DNA of 64,000 nt. Source: Prevotella sp. Lineage in GTDB: Bacteria > Bacteroidota > Bacteroidia > Bacteroidales > Bacteroidaceae. Location: positions 1-64,000 of the forward strand of contig SUYH01000013.1 of the NCBI GenBank assembly GCA_015060535.1, written 5' to 3'. The translations under genes and the position numbers were made by a program. Below, one piece after another: positions 26,185 through 35,085 of this stretch (position 1 is the first letter of the stretch; the number at the start of each line of letters is the position of its first letter). The notes under the pieces were generated by a model. That model saw only the letters and a program-made list of their open reading frames with translations. It did no database searches and was not told the origin of the DNA.

Positions 26185-26202
26185 GCTCTAAATATTTGGA
26201 GC
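26185..26202. promoter_or_regulatory. Inverted repeat overlapping the ABC operon -33 box
   Basis: GCTCTAAATATTTGGAGC is an almost perfect 18-bp palindrome that covers the TTTG -33 box (26195-26198). Confidence 0.4.
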
Positions 26203-26226
26203 GAATAGTTCTTTTATCTACCTTTG
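26195..26226 (+). promoter_or_regulatory. Promoter of GntR-controlled ABC operon
   Basis: TTTG (26195-26198) and TACCTTTG (26219-26226) are a consensus -33/-7 pair with a 20-bp spacer. Confidence 0.8.
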
Positions 26227-26228
26227 CA

Positions 26229-26250
26229 GTGTACTATTGAAGTAGTACAC
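26229..26250. promoter_or_regulatory. Probable GntR (YtrA-type) operator
   Basis: GTGTACTA and TAGTACAC are perfect 8-bp arms separated by six bases, placed 2 bp after the -7 box where transcription should begin. GTnnACTA...TAGTnnAC-type palindromes are typical operators of YtrA-subfamily GntR repressors, and such a regulator is the fourth gene of this operon (28797-29177). Repression by blocking the start site is the simplest reading. Confidence 0.7.
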
Positions 26251-26284
26251 CATAACAGATTAATTTTAATCAATCAATACAACT

Positions 26285-27100
26285 ATGATAGAAGTAAAGA
26301 ACATCAGTTTTAAGTATGCAGGTCAGAAGAACCTGGTATTCGATGATTTCAGTCTGACGCTGGAGGCAAACAACATCTATGGTCTGCTGGGTAAGAACGG
26401 TACGGGCAAGTCGACGCTGCTCTACCTGATCAGCGGTTTGCTTCGCCCCAAGAAGGGTAGTGTATGTTTCGATGGTATTGAAACTAAGAAGCGCAAGCCC
26501 GAAACCCTTCAGAAAATCTTCATTGTGCCGGAGGAGTTCGACCTGCCGGCGATGTCGCTCAACCAGTATGTGAAGATCAACGAGCCTTTCTATCCTCGCT
26601 TCAGCCGTGAGGTGTTGGAGGCTTGTCTGAAAGATTTTGAACTCACCACCGACGTGAAGTTGAATGCGCTCTCGATGGGTCAGAAGAAGAAGGTGTATAT
26701 GGCCTTCGCTTTAGCCACCAATACGAAGGTGCTCTTGATGGACGAGCCTACCAACGGACTGGATATCCCCTCGAAGTCGCAGTTTCGCAAGGTGGTAGCT
26801 CAGTATATGAGCGACGACCGCACCCTGATTATCTCAACCCATCAGGTTCACGATGTAGAGAGTTTGCTTGATCATATCTTGATTCTTTCTCCGCAGAAGC
26901 TGTTGCTCGATGCCTCAGTTGCAGAGATTCAGGAGAAATATACCTTCGAATATCGCACGCCCGCTCAGATGGACGATGCTATTTATGCAGAGCCTTCACT
27001 TCAGGGAAATGCTGTGATAGCTCCTCGAAAAGCGGATAGCGCTGAGACGCAGGTGAACCTTGAACTGCTTTTCAATGCTGTAACCCAGGGTAAAATCTAA
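26285..27100 (+). CDS. ABC transporter ATP-binding protein (YtrB-like)
   Basis: Protein of 271 residues. Walker A GKNGTGKST (about 37-45), signature LSMGQKKK (about 126-133), Walker B VLLMDEPTNGLD (about 149-160) and the H-loop STHQVHD. The C-terminal 50 residues are an accessory segment. It should power the two membrane proteins encoded directly downstream (12 bp gap to the first). The set resembles GntR-regulated YtrABC-type exporters linked to envelope stress or antibiotic response. The substrate is unknown. Confidence 0.9.
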   Translation: MIEVKNISFKYAGQKNLVFDDFSLTLEANNIYGLLGKNGTGKSTLLYLISGLLRPKKGSVCFDGIETKKRKPETLQKIFIVPEEFDLPAMSLNQYVKINEPFYPRFSREVLEACLKDFELTTDVKLNALSMGQKKKVYMAFALATNTKVLLMDEPTNGLDIPSKSQFRKVVAQYMSDDRTLIISTHQVHDVESLLDHILILSPQKLLLDASVAEIQEKYTFEYRTPAQMDDAIYAEPSLQGNAVIAPRKADSAETQVNLELLFNAVTQGKI

Positions 27101-27112
27101 GGAGGATTTGCT

Positions 27113-27910
27113 ATGATTCAGTTTAATATTAAACGATTCGGAAAGTTGGCTGTGTGGTCGCTGACCAACGACAGGAGTTTCTATGTGAAGCAAGCCCTGA
27201 CCATGTTGACGGTCCTGACGCTTCTCTTTGTCTGTGTCACGACTCATTTTTTCCAAACACGCTCGATAGGGGCGTATGAGGCCAGTGATACTCGCGCCTA
27301 TCAGACATGCACCATTGCTACAGTTGCTGCATTTCTGATCACCATCATAACAGGTCCCTCATGGATGTTCTCAAGCATGAAGGGAAAACACGACCTGCAG
27401 ACCTTGCTCATGCTGCCAGCTTCTAATTTCGAGAAATATCTGATGCGCTACGCCACTTGGCTCGTCTTGTTGCCCCTTTACCTCGCAGCATTCTTCTGTG
27501 CCGACCTGACGCAGTATCTGGTGAATGTACTGTTGGGCAATGATTACGTGATGTTTGTAGCACAAAAGGTTTGCAACATCTTTACTGCGGAGGCTGATTT
27601 GCCAACTCGCTTGTGGGTATCTATCTTTGTAACAGGATTCTGGCTTCACTCGTGCTATACGCTTGGTGGCACCTTCTTCCGTTCGCACAAGTATGCTTGG
27701 ATATTGACCACGATAGCGCTCATCGTACTCTTAGTGATTCAGAGCTCGTTTTTTTCTTATTCTGACTATCAGGAGATGAAGAACGACGTTACAACGATGG
27801 ACTATGATGTTATGGATTTCATCAGTTTGGCTTGGGCGGTGTTGAACTTCTGGTTGTCCTACAGAATCTTCTGTCGCACGAAGAATATAGCTCGTTTTGT
27901 GAACATATAA
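27113..27910 (+). CDS. ABC transporter membrane protein 1
   Basis: Protein of 265 residues with about six hydrophobic helices. It shares the segment LLMLPASNFEKYLMRY with the next protein (FLMLPASNLEKFLALM), so the two are paralogs that arose by tandem duplication. It has no signal peptide. It should form the inner-membrane channel with its partner and the upstream ATPase. No named family is certain; ABC-2-type permease is my best guess. Confidence 0.75.
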   Translation: MIQFNIKRFGKLAVWSLTNDRSFYVKQALTMLTVLTLLFVCVTTHFFQTRSIGAYEASDTRAYQTCTIATVAAFLITIITGPSWMFSSMKGKHDLQTLLMLPASNFEKYLMRYATWLVLLPLYLAAFFCADLTQYLVNVLLGNDYVMFVAQKVCNIFTAEADLPTRLWVSIFVTGFWLHSCYTLGGTFFRSHKYAWILTTIALIVLLVIQSSFFSYSDYQEMKNDVTTMDYDVMDFISLAWAVLNFWLSYRIFCRTKNIARFVNI

Positions 27911-27928
27911 TATAATAAGGTACGTGAT

Positions 27929-28816
27929 ATGAATAGTTTTAGTTTCAATAGATTCGGAAAGATGCTGCGCTGGGTGCTCAGCGTCAATAAGCGTCGAATA
28001 CTTTATGCTATGGCAGCCTCCATAGTAGGTGTGTTCGTAGGCGAAATGATATTGCTTAGAATGAGTAGTTATGACTCTCCTTTCACCATGCTGAACCGGT
28101 ACGGAGATGTAGGTGCAGCCGTCTTTGCGGTGACGTCGCTCATCCTGGTCAGCACCATCGTGTCGGGTGTGAACGAGAAGCGCAAGCGTGAGGCTTTCCT
28201 CATGCTTCCGGCAAGCAATCTCGAGAAGTTCCTTGCCCTGATGACCTACACCTCTGTCGTCTGTGTGCTGGGTGTCTTTCTGGCTTTCGTTTTGGGCGAC
28301 AGTCTTCGCATGGTGTGGTTCTGGGTGAGTGGACCCTACACAGAGATAGAGACCTCGGTGATGGGTGAGCCAGTGGAATACTATTACTGGTGGTCGTCTG
28401 CCATCCCCAAGATGATGGATAATCTGACGCCTCATATACTGGAGGCTGATTCTTGCAACTGGTTCTATCTGGTGATGAATCTCTTTGTGATTGCTGCTAT
28501 TGCCGTGTGGACACATTCGCTCCTGATTATCGGAGGAACCTTGTTCCGCAAATATTCATTCGTCATATCTTGTATGGTGTTCATCTTGTTCTGGGTGATT
28601 TTTGTAAAGACGACACATTATTTCGAACTCTCTATGTTTACATCTACTTGGGAGAATGGTCGTTACGTGTCTGGCGAGGTTGGCATCCCGGCATATTTTC
28701 TCGCCGTCCTGCTTCCCCTGCTTGCCGTCTTCAACTATTGGGCTTCGTTCCGTATTTTCAAGGATTTTCAGTTAATCACTAACAAATGGACTAATTATGA
28801 TATTCTCAAACGATAA
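27929..28816 (+). CDS. ABC transporter membrane protein 2
   Basis: Protein of 295 residues, paralog of the preceding gene (shared N-terminal FNRFGKM-type start and LPASNLEKF segment) with about six membrane helices and a longer loop near residue 140. Its last 20 bases overlap the start of the GntR gene, so the regulator is translated from the same mRNA. Confidence 0.75.
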   Translation: MNSFSFNRFGKMLRWVLSVNKRRILYAMAASIVGVFVGEMILLRMSSYDSPFTMLNRYGDVGAAVFAVTSLILVSTIVSGVNEKRKREAFLMLPASNLEKFLALMTYTSVVCVLGVFLAFVLGDSLRMVWFWVSGPYTEIETSVMGEPVEYYYWWSSAIPKMMDNLTPHILEADSCNWFYLVMNLFVIAAIAVWTHSLLIIGGTLFRKYSFVISCMVFILFWVIFVKTTHYFELSMFTSTWENGRYVSGEVGIPAYFLAVLLPLLAVFNYWASFRIFKDFQLITNKWTNYDILKR

Positions 28817-29177
28817 ACCAATTTACATCCAGATGGCTGATCGTCTGTGCGACGAGATACTGTCAGGAGTGTATCAAGACGATGACCGCATTCCAAGTGT
28901 TCGCGAATATGCCGTGCTGCTAGAGGTAAACACCAATACAGCAGTGAAGGCCTACGAACAATTGGCTCGCGAGGAAGTGATCTACAACAAGCGAGGACTG
29001 GGCTACTTCGTAACCCCTGGCGCCAAGAAGCAGATTCTGAAGGTTCGCAAGCAGGAGTTTATGAAGGAGAAGTTGCCTGAGCTGTTCAGACAGATGCAGT
29101 TGTTGGGCATTACGTTAGAAGATGTTAAAGATGTCTATGATGCAACTTTAAAAGATGAACTTACGTCTAACAAGTAG
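28797..29177 (+). CDS. GntR-family transcriptional regulator (YtrA subfamily)
   Basis: Protein of 126 residues. The winged helix covers about 8-75 (PIYIQMADRLCDEILSGVYQ, IPSVREYAVLLEVNTNTAVK), followed by a short helical tail instead of a large effector domain, which is the YtrA pattern. The likely operator is the palindrome at 26229-26250, so it would repress its own operon until a signal is sensed. It overlaps the upstream membrane-protein gene by 20 bp. Confidence 0.9.
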   Translation: MIFSNDKPIYIQMADRLCDEILSGVYQDDDRIPSVREYAVLLEVNTNTAVKAYEQLAREEVIYNKRGLGYFVTPGAKKQILKVRKQEFMKEKLPELFRQMQLLGITLEDVKDVYDATLKDELTSNK

Positions 29178-29194
29178 AAATCAATCAAAGACAA

Positions 29195-29914
29195 ATGATA
29201 CATTTACAAGACATTAACAAGACCTATCAGGGTGCCCAGCCTCTTCACGTGCTGAAGGGCATCTCGCTCGACATTGCGAAAGGAGAGTTTGTCAGCATCA
29301 TGGGTGCCTCTGGCTCTGGTAAGAGTACCTTATTAAATATATTAGGTATTCTGGATAATTACGACTCTGGCATTTACGAGCTCGCAGGAACTCCCATCTG
29401 GAACCTTTCTGAGCGTCGTGCTGCTGAGTATCGTAACAAGATGATTGGCTTTATTTTCCAATCGTTTAACTTGATTTCATTCAAGACTGCAGTAGAAAAT
29501 GTTGAGTTGCCACTCTTTTATCAAGGTGTTTCTAGGCGTAAGCGTCATACGCTTGCCCTAGAATACCTAGAGCGTCTAGGATTACTAGACTGGGCAGAGC
29601 ACTATCCCAACGAACTATCGGGTGGACAGAAACAGCGTGTGGCCATAGCCAGGGCATTGATTACTCGCCCTCAGATTATCCTGGCTGATGAGCCTACAGG
29701 TGCTTTGGACTCGAAGACCAGTGTGGAAGTGATGCAGTTGCTGAAGAAGCTGAACCAAGACGACGGAATGACCATCGTGGTGGTAACCCACGAGAGTGGT
29801 GTGGCTAACGAAACCAACAAGATAGTTCACATCAAGGATGGCATTATCGGCAATATCGAGGAGAATTTGAACCACGATGCAAGTCCTTTCGGAATCAATG
29901 GAATGATGAAGTAA
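29195..29914 (+). CDS. MacB/LolD-type ABC transporter ATP-binding protein
   Basis: Protein of 239 residues. Walker A GASGSGKST, signature LSGGQKQRVAIARAL and Walker B ILADEPTGALD are all intact. This family drives mechanotransmission, pairing with FtsX/MacB-fold permeases. Two such permeases follow, 4 bp and about 1.3 kb downstream, then an adaptor and TolC. It starts 17 bp after the GntR gene, so it may belong to the same operon. Confidence 0.93.
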   Translation: MIHLQDINKTYQGAQPLHVLKGISLDIAKGEFVSIMGASGSGKSTLLNILGILDNYDSGIYELAGTPIWNLSERRAAEYRNKMIGFIFQSFNLISFKTAVENVELPLFYQGVSRRKRHTLALEYLERLGLLDWAEHYPNELSGGQKQRVAIARALITRPQIILADEPTGALDSKTSVEVMQLLKKLNQDDGMTIVVVTHESGVANETNKIVHIKDGIIGNIEENLNHDASPFGINGMMK

Positions 29915-29917
29915 ACT

Positions 29918-31174
29918 ATGCGAGATATTATCACAGAAATATGGCAGACAGCAAGGAGGAATAAGCTCCGCACAACGCTCACAGGCTTTGCTGTGGCGTG
30001 GGGCATCTTCATGATTATCGTGCTCTTGGGTGCTGGTAACGGACTTATCAATGCCAATCTGCAACAGAGTGGCAACTGGCTGTCGAACTCGATGGAGGCC
30101 TATGGTGGCAGGACATCGAAGGCTTATCAGGGACTGAGCGAAGGGCGCTATATCGAGCTGAACACACGCGACCTTGAAACTACTGAGTCGGAATTCAAGA
30201 ATACAATTGACGCTGTGGGAGCCGTTTACTATCATTCAGCTACTGTAACCAATGGCGAACAATACATGAATATGCAAATCATAGGTATTCATCCCATTCA
30301 TAGCAGTATTGTGAAGCGCGACCTGATTTGTGGACGTTTCATCAACGAGATCGACTTGAAGGAAAAACGCAAGGTGCTGGTATTAACCAATAAGCAGGCT
30401 AAGGAGTTGGAGCCCAAGGACTTCAAGAAGTTGATAGGCAAACATGTGAAGGTGGGCAATATCTCGTTTAAAGTTGTGGGCATCTACAAAGAGCCAGGCG
30501 ATGGCGAGAGTTCTGCTTATTCTCCTTATTCTACTATCAAGAGTATTTATGGGGCTAAGGATAATAGCTTGGGACATATTGAGTTCACTTTCCACGGATT
30601 GAATTCAGAAGAAGCCAACGAAGCCTTCGAGAATAAATATCGTCGTCGCCTGAATGCCAACCATCAGGCTCATCCTGAGGACGAGCGAGCCATCTGGATA
30701 TGGAACGGTTATACTGCCAGTATGCAGATGGAGCAGGGTATTGCCATTATCCGTACGGCCCTTTGGATTGTTGGCTTGTTTACCTTGCTCTCTGGTATTG
30801 TGGGCGTTTCGAACATCATGTTGATTACCGTGAAGGAGCGCACCCATGAGTTCGGCATCCGCAAGGCTATAGGTGCCAAGCCCTGGAACATCCTGAAGTT
30901 GATTATCACGGAGAGTGTCATCATCACCACGTTCTTTGGTTATGTGGGAATGGTGCTGGGTGTAGCAGCAAATGAGTATATGGATGCTACGATAGGTCAT
31001 GAAACCATTGACACAGGACTCTTCCAGGCAACGATGTTCCTTAATCCTACCGTTGGACTTGATGTTTGTTTCGAGGCAACGATGGTGATGGTCATTGCAG
31101 GAACTATCGCAGGACTCATCCCAGCCTTTAAGGCAAGTCGCATTCGTCCCATTGAAGCGCTTCGCGCTGACTAG
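29918..31174 (+). CDS. MacB-like ABC permease 1
   Basis: Protein of 418 residues with the MacB/FtsX layout: N-terminal helix (about 20-40), a large periplasmic core domain (about 50-270), then three helices in the C-terminal 150 residues. The TVKERTHEFGIRKAIGAKPW motif lies near 305-325. It is part of a tripartite efflux pump for toxic compounds, lipoproteins or lipids. The stop codon TAG lies within the first unit of the CTAG repeat at 31171. Confidence 0.92.
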   Translation: MRDIITEIWQTARRNKLRTTLTGFAVAWGIFMIIVLLGAGNGLINANLQQSGNWLSNSMEAYGGRTSKAYQGLSEGRYIELNTRDLETTESEFKNTIDAVGAVYYHSATVTNGEQYMNMQIIGIHPIHSSIVKRDLICGRFINEIDLKEKRKVLVLTNKQAKELEPKDFKKLIGKHVKVGNISFKVVGIYKEPGDGESSAYSPYSTIKSIYGAKDNSLGHIEFTFHGLNSEEANEAFENKYRRRLNANHQAHPEDERAIWIWNGYTASMQMEQGIAIIRTALWIVGLFTLLSGIVGVSNIMLITVKERTHEFGIRKAIGAKPWNILKLIITESVIITTFFGYVGMVLGVAANEYMDATIGHETIDTGLFQATMFLNPTVGLDVCFEATMVMVIAGTIAGLIPAFKASRIRPIEALRAD

Positions 31175-31215
31175 CCCTACTAGGTATACTAGATCAACTA
31201 GAAATACTAGAAAAT
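31171..31215. repeat. 9-bp CTAG tandem repeat between permease genes
   Basis: CTAG occurs five times at exact 9-bp intervals (31171, 31180, 31189, 31198, 31207), beginning in the stop codon of permease 1 and ending before the start of permease 2 at 31217. The five bases after each CTAG vary. The same 9-bp period occurs within a coding region at 37599-37688. Confidence 0.75.
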
Positions 31216-31216
31216 T

Positions 31217-32470
31217 ATGAGAATAGATATTGATTCCTACAGAGAAATACTTGATACGCTGACTCGCAATAAGTCGCGATCATTCCTCACGGGCTTTGGT
31301 GTGTTCTGGGGCGTGTTCATGCTCATCGCACTGATGGGAGGTGGACAGGGCCTGAAGGAGATGCTCGAGAAGAATTTCGAGGGCTTCGCTCAGAATACCG
31401 TTATCATCTGGGAACAGCAGACTACCAAAGCCTACAAGGGATTCCGTAAGGGTCGCTGGTGGAGCATGGACTATAAGGATATCCATCGTTTGAAGCAGCG
31501 TGTACCTGAGCTCGACGTGGTGGCTCCTGTGCTCTTTGCCCCTTGGGGAAAGTCGAATACAGCCTATTATGGTGATCAGAAGACGACTCCACGAGTACAA
31601 GGTACTTCGCCTGATTATTCTAAAGTGGTGGCCCCTAAACTTTTCTATGGACGTTATATCAACGAGATGGATATGAGGGAGCATCGTAAGGTTTGTGTGA
31701 TTGGTAAGAAGATCTATAAGGAACTCTTCAAAGAGGGTGGTGACCCTTGTGGCAAGAGCATCCGCATCGACTCTACATACTATGAGGTGATAGGCGTTGA
31801 CTATGCTTCGACAGGAATGAACATCAACGGACGAGCCGAGGAGCGCGTCACATTGCCTCTGACATTGATGCAGACCACTTATAATCGTGGTAACGAAGTG
31901 GATATGATTGTTGCTACAGGGCGTAAGGGTGTTGTAATGTCGACCTTGACGGACCGTATTCGCGAAGCGGTGACAATGGCGCACTTCGTAGATCCTACTG
32001 ACGAGCAGGGTGCGATGGTATTTAATACTGAAGTGCTCTTCCAAATGCTTGATAACCTCTTCAAGGGTGTCAACTTCCTCATCTGGCTTGTAGGTCTTGG
32101 AACCTTGCTTGCAGGTGCCATCGGTGTATCGAACATCATGATGGTAACCGTTCGCGAACGAACCACAGAGATTGGTATTCGTAGAGCCATCGGAGCCACT
32201 CCGAAAATGATTCTTTCGCAAATCATTTCAGAGAGTATCGTACTAACGCTGGTGGCTGGTATGAGTGGTATCCTCTTCGGTGTGCTGATATTACAGATGC
32301 TTGAACTAGGCAATACGGAGGATGGCATTGTGAATGCCCACTTCCAGATAGGATTCTGGACAGCTATCTTTGCTGCCTTCATGGTATCGTCTATGGGAGT
32401 CCTCGCAGGTCTTGCCCCTGCTGCCAGAGCTATGAGCATCAAACCTGTTGATGCTATGCGTGACGAGTAA
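31217..32470 (+). CDS. MacB-like ABC permease 2
   Basis: Protein of 417 residues, same fold as the preceding gene with TVRERTTEIGIRRAIGATPK near residue 310. Two different permease subunits with one ATPase suggest a heterodimeric MacB-type pump, common in Bacteroidota. The intergenic stretch to the adaptor holds an AATTTAAAAATT tandem repeat. Confidence 0.92.
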   Translation: MRIDIDSYREILDTLTRNKSRSFLTGFGVFWGVFMLIALMGGGQGLKEMLEKNFEGFAQNTVIIWEQQTTKAYKGFRKGRWWSMDYKDIHRLKQRVPELDVVAPVLFAPWGKSNTAYYGDQKTTPRVQGTSPDYSKVVAPKLFYGRYINEMDMREHRKVCVIGKKIYKELFKEGGDPCGKSIRIDSTYYEVIGVDYASTGMNINGRAEERVTLPLTLMQTTYNRGNEVDMIVATGRKGVVMSTLTDRIREAVTMAHFVDPTDEQGAMVFNTEVLFQMLDNLFKGVNFLIWLVGLGTLLAGAIGVSNIMMVTVRERTTEIGIRRAIGATPKMILSQIISESIVLTLVAGMSGILFGVLILQMLELGNTEDGIVNAHFQIGFWTAIFAAFMVSSMGVLAGLAPAARAMSIKPVDAMRDE

Positions 32471-32507
32471 AATTTAAAAATTGAAGAATTTAAAAATTAA
32501 AATAGAT
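32471..32507. repeat. AT-rich 16-bp tandem repeat
   Basis: AATTTAAAAATTGAAG is followed by AATTTAAAAATTAAAA, a 16-bp unit in two copies that runs up to the adaptor start codon. Confidence 0.5.
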
Positions 32508-33620
32508 ATGAAAAAGTACAGCAAACTGATTATCGCCGCAATTATCGCGCTGATTTTCATCGGAACATTCGTGTTCCTTTGGCAGAAGAGCCAACCGAAA
32601 GAGATTGAGTACACCGAGTTTACTCCGAAGAAGGAGAGCATCCAGAAGACCACGATTATCACGGGTAAGATTGAGCCTCGCAACGAGGTGAACGTGAAAC
32701 CGCAGATATCAGGCATCATCTCTGAGCTCTACAAGGAGCCGGGCGACTATGTGAACGCTGGCGACGTGATAGCCAAGGTGAAGGTGATTCCTGACATGGG
32801 ACAGCTCTCTTCTGCAGAGGCTCGTGTGCGTCTGGCGGACATCAACCTGCAACAGGCCAAGGTTGACTTCGAACGTGAGAAGAACCTCTACGAACAGAAA
32901 CTCGTCTCTGCCGATGAGTTCGACAAGGTGAAGAAAACCCTCAATCAGGCCAAGGAGGAAGTGGTGGCCGCACAGGATGCCTTGCAGGTGGTGCGCGATG
33001 GTGTGTCACAGTCGAATGCCAAGGCCTCCAGCACGCTCATCCGCTCTACCATCAGCGGTATCATCCTCGATGTCCCCGTCAAGGTGGGTAACTCTGTCAT
33101 CCTTGCCAACACCTTCAACGACGGAACCACCATTGCTACGGTGGCCAACATGAACGACCTCATCTTCCGTGGTAATATCGATGAGACAGAGGTGGGGCAG
33201 CTGGTCAACGGTATGTCGATGAAGATTACCGTCGGTGCCTTGCAGGACCTGAAGTTCGACGCTAACCTGGAGTATATCTCGCCCAAGGCTACGGAGAGCA
33301 ACGGTGCCAACCAGTTTGAAATCAAGGCCGCCGTACGTGTAGCCAACAACGACAAGTTGCGCTCGGGCTACTCGGCCAATGCCGAGATCGTGCTGGCTGC
33401 TGCCGAGAAAGTGCTCTCCATCCCTGAGAGTGCCATCGAGTTCTCTGGCGACTCCACCTTCGTCTATGTCATCAAGGGCGATGGCAAGCAGAAGACCTAC
33501 GAGCGTACTCATGTCACCACCGGTCTCTCCGACGGTGTGAACATCGAGATTAAGAAAGGCCTCACGCTGAAGGATAAGGTGCGTGGTCCCCAGGTTATTG
33601 TTGACGATAAAGAGAATTAA
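32508..33620 (+). CDS. MacA-like periplasmic adaptor (HlyD family)
   Basis: 370 residues from ATG 32508 (an earlier TTG at 32481 is less likely). An N-terminal membrane helix (about 7-27), lipoyl-like and barrel-sandwich segments, a coiled-coil hairpin (about 100-150), then beta-barrel regions. It links the MacB-like permeases to the TolC channel encoded next, 4 bp after its stop. Confidence 0.9.
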   Translation: MKKYSKLIIAAIIALIFIGTFVFLWQKSQPKEIEYTEFTPKKESIQKTTIITGKIEPRNEVNVKPQISGIISELYKEPGDYVNAGDVIAKVKVIPDMGQLSSAEARVRLADINLQQAKVDFEREKNLYEQKLVSADEFDKVKKTLNQAKEEVVAAQDALQVVRDGVSQSNAKASSTLIRSTISGIILDVPVKVGNSVILANTFNDGTTIATVANMNDLIFRGNIDETEVGQLVNGMSMKITVGALQDLKFDANLEYISPKATESNGANQFEIKAAVRVANNDKLRSGYSANAEIVLAAAEKVLSIPESAIEFSGDSTFVYVIKGDGKQKTYERTHVTTGLSDGVNIEIKKGLTLKDKVRGPQVIVDDKEN

Positions 33621-33623
33621 GCT

Positions 33624-34946
33624 ATGAAAAAGTTTTTGTTACTTGCCTTTTATGGTGCGATTTTATCGCAGCCCCTTCAGGCGCAACAGGCTTGGTCATT
33701 GCGCCAATGCACTGAGCATGCTGTAGCCCACAATATCAGCATCCACCAGAAGGCTAATGTCGAGCGCCAGCGCACCACACAGCTGTCTACCGCCCGCAAC
33801 AGTCGTCTGCCCAATGCCACCTTCTCGGCTAGTGAGAGTTTCAACTTTGGACGTGCACAGACCATTGACGGTACCTACTCCAACCGCAACACCAACAACA
33901 CGTCGTTCAGTCTGGGTACCAGTGTGCCGCTCTTTACGGGTTTCCAGATACCTAACACCATCAAACTTAACCAACTGAACCTCGACGCTGCCACACAGGA
34001 TTTGGAGAAGGCACGCAACGACATCCGTATGCAGGTGGCTAAGGCTTATGTCCAGATTCTCTATAATATGGAGATGGCCGATGTGGCCCATCGTCAGGTC
34101 AGCATCGACTCCGCCCAGGTACATCGCCTACAGGCTTTGTTTGAGAACGGCAAGGCCTCTCAGGCAGAACTTTCGCAGCAGAAAGCCACCATGGCAAAGT
34201 CGCAACTGACAGCGACGGAAGCAGAAAACACCCTGCAGCTTTCGCTGCTCACCCTCAGCCAGTTGCTCGAACTGCCTACTCCCGAGGGCTTCACCATCGT
34301 CCGCCCCAGTGTCGACCGCATCGACCAGATGGAGCAACCCGTAGCCCCTGACCTTATCTATCAGGAGGCTGTCGCCTTTAAACCTGAGGTTCAGGCCGAA
34401 CGCCTTCGTCTCGATGCCGCCAGTCGACAGATCAAGATTCAGCAGGCAGGCTTCTATCCTACGCTGAACTTCAATACAGGTCTGCAGAGCAACTACTTCA
34501 AGACCAATGGTGTCTCTTCTGGTGCCTTTTTCAGTCAGCTGAAGAATAACTTCGCCCAGTATGTTGGTGTCTCACTGAACTACACCATCTTCAACCGCCT
34601 GGCCACCCGTAATAATGTCCGCTTGGCGCGCATCGACTACGAGAACCAGCAGCTGACGCTCGAGAACACCAAGAAGACGCTCTACAAAGAGATTCAGCAG
34701 GCCTACTACAGTGCTGTTGCTGCCCATTCCAAATACCATAGCAGTCAGGCCGCTGCCCGCAGCAGTAAGGATGCATTTGAGCTCATGCAAGCCAAGTATG
34801 AGAACGGTAAGGCCAACATCACTGAGTTCGATGAGGCCAAGAACAAATACCTCAATGCAGAGAGCGATTTCATGAAAGCCCGCTACGAATATCTCTACCA
34901 AACGGCCCTCATCAAGTTCTACCAGGGCCGCGTGCTAGAGTTCTAA
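33624..34946 (+). CDS. TolC-family outer-membrane channel
   Basis: Protein of 440 residues with a signal peptide ending SQPLQA, then the paired helical/beta repeat of TolC proteins with coiled-coil segments (for example LQALFENGKASQAELSQQK). It provides the outer-membrane exit for the MacAB-type pump upstream. A strong terminator follows 4 bp after the stop codon, closing the operon. Confidence 0.92.
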   Translation: MKKFLLLAFYGAILSQPLQAQQAWSLRQCTEHAVAHNISIHQKANVERQRTTQLSTARNSRLPNATFSASESFNFGRAQTIDGTYSNRNTNNTSFSLGTSVPLFTGFQIPNTIKLNQLNLDAATQDLEKARNDIRMQVAKAYVQILYNMEMADVAHRQVSIDSAQVHRLQALFENGKASQAELSQQKATMAKSQLTATEAENTLQLSLLTLSQLLELPTPEGFTIVRPSVDRIDQMEQPVAPDLIYQEAVAFKPEVQAERLRLDAASRQIKIQQAGFYPTLNFNTGLQSNYFKTNGVSSGAFFSQLKNNFAQYVGVSLNYTIFNRLATRNNVRLARIDYENQQLTLENTKKTLYKEIQQAYYSAVAAHSKYHSSQAAARSSKDAFELMQAKYENGKANITEFDEAKNKYLNAESDFMKARYEYLYQTALIKFYQGRVLEF

Positions 34947-34949
34947 AGA

Positions 34950-34980
34950 GAAAGCCACCCCGTCAAAGGGTGGCTTTCTT
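34950..34980 (+). terminator. Terminator of the MacAB-TolC operon
   Basis: GAAAGCCACCC (34950-34960) pairs perfectly with GGGTGGCTTTC (34968-34978) over a seven-base loop, followed by TT. Confidence 0.8.
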
Positions 34981-35018
34981 TCTGTCATGTATCTTTGCCG
35001 AAGATTATCCTGTTTTTG

Positions 35019-35050
35019 TTTGGTGGAATAGGTATTTTTGCTTATCTTTG
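35019..35050 (+). promoter_or_regulatory. Promoter of ROK gene
   Basis: TTTG (35019-35022) and TATCTTTG (35043-35050) with a 20-bp spacer, a consensus pair, 35 bp before ATG 35086. Confidence 0.75.
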
Positions 35051-35085
35051 TGGCGTATTTTGAATTTTCTAATCTGACTATCATT

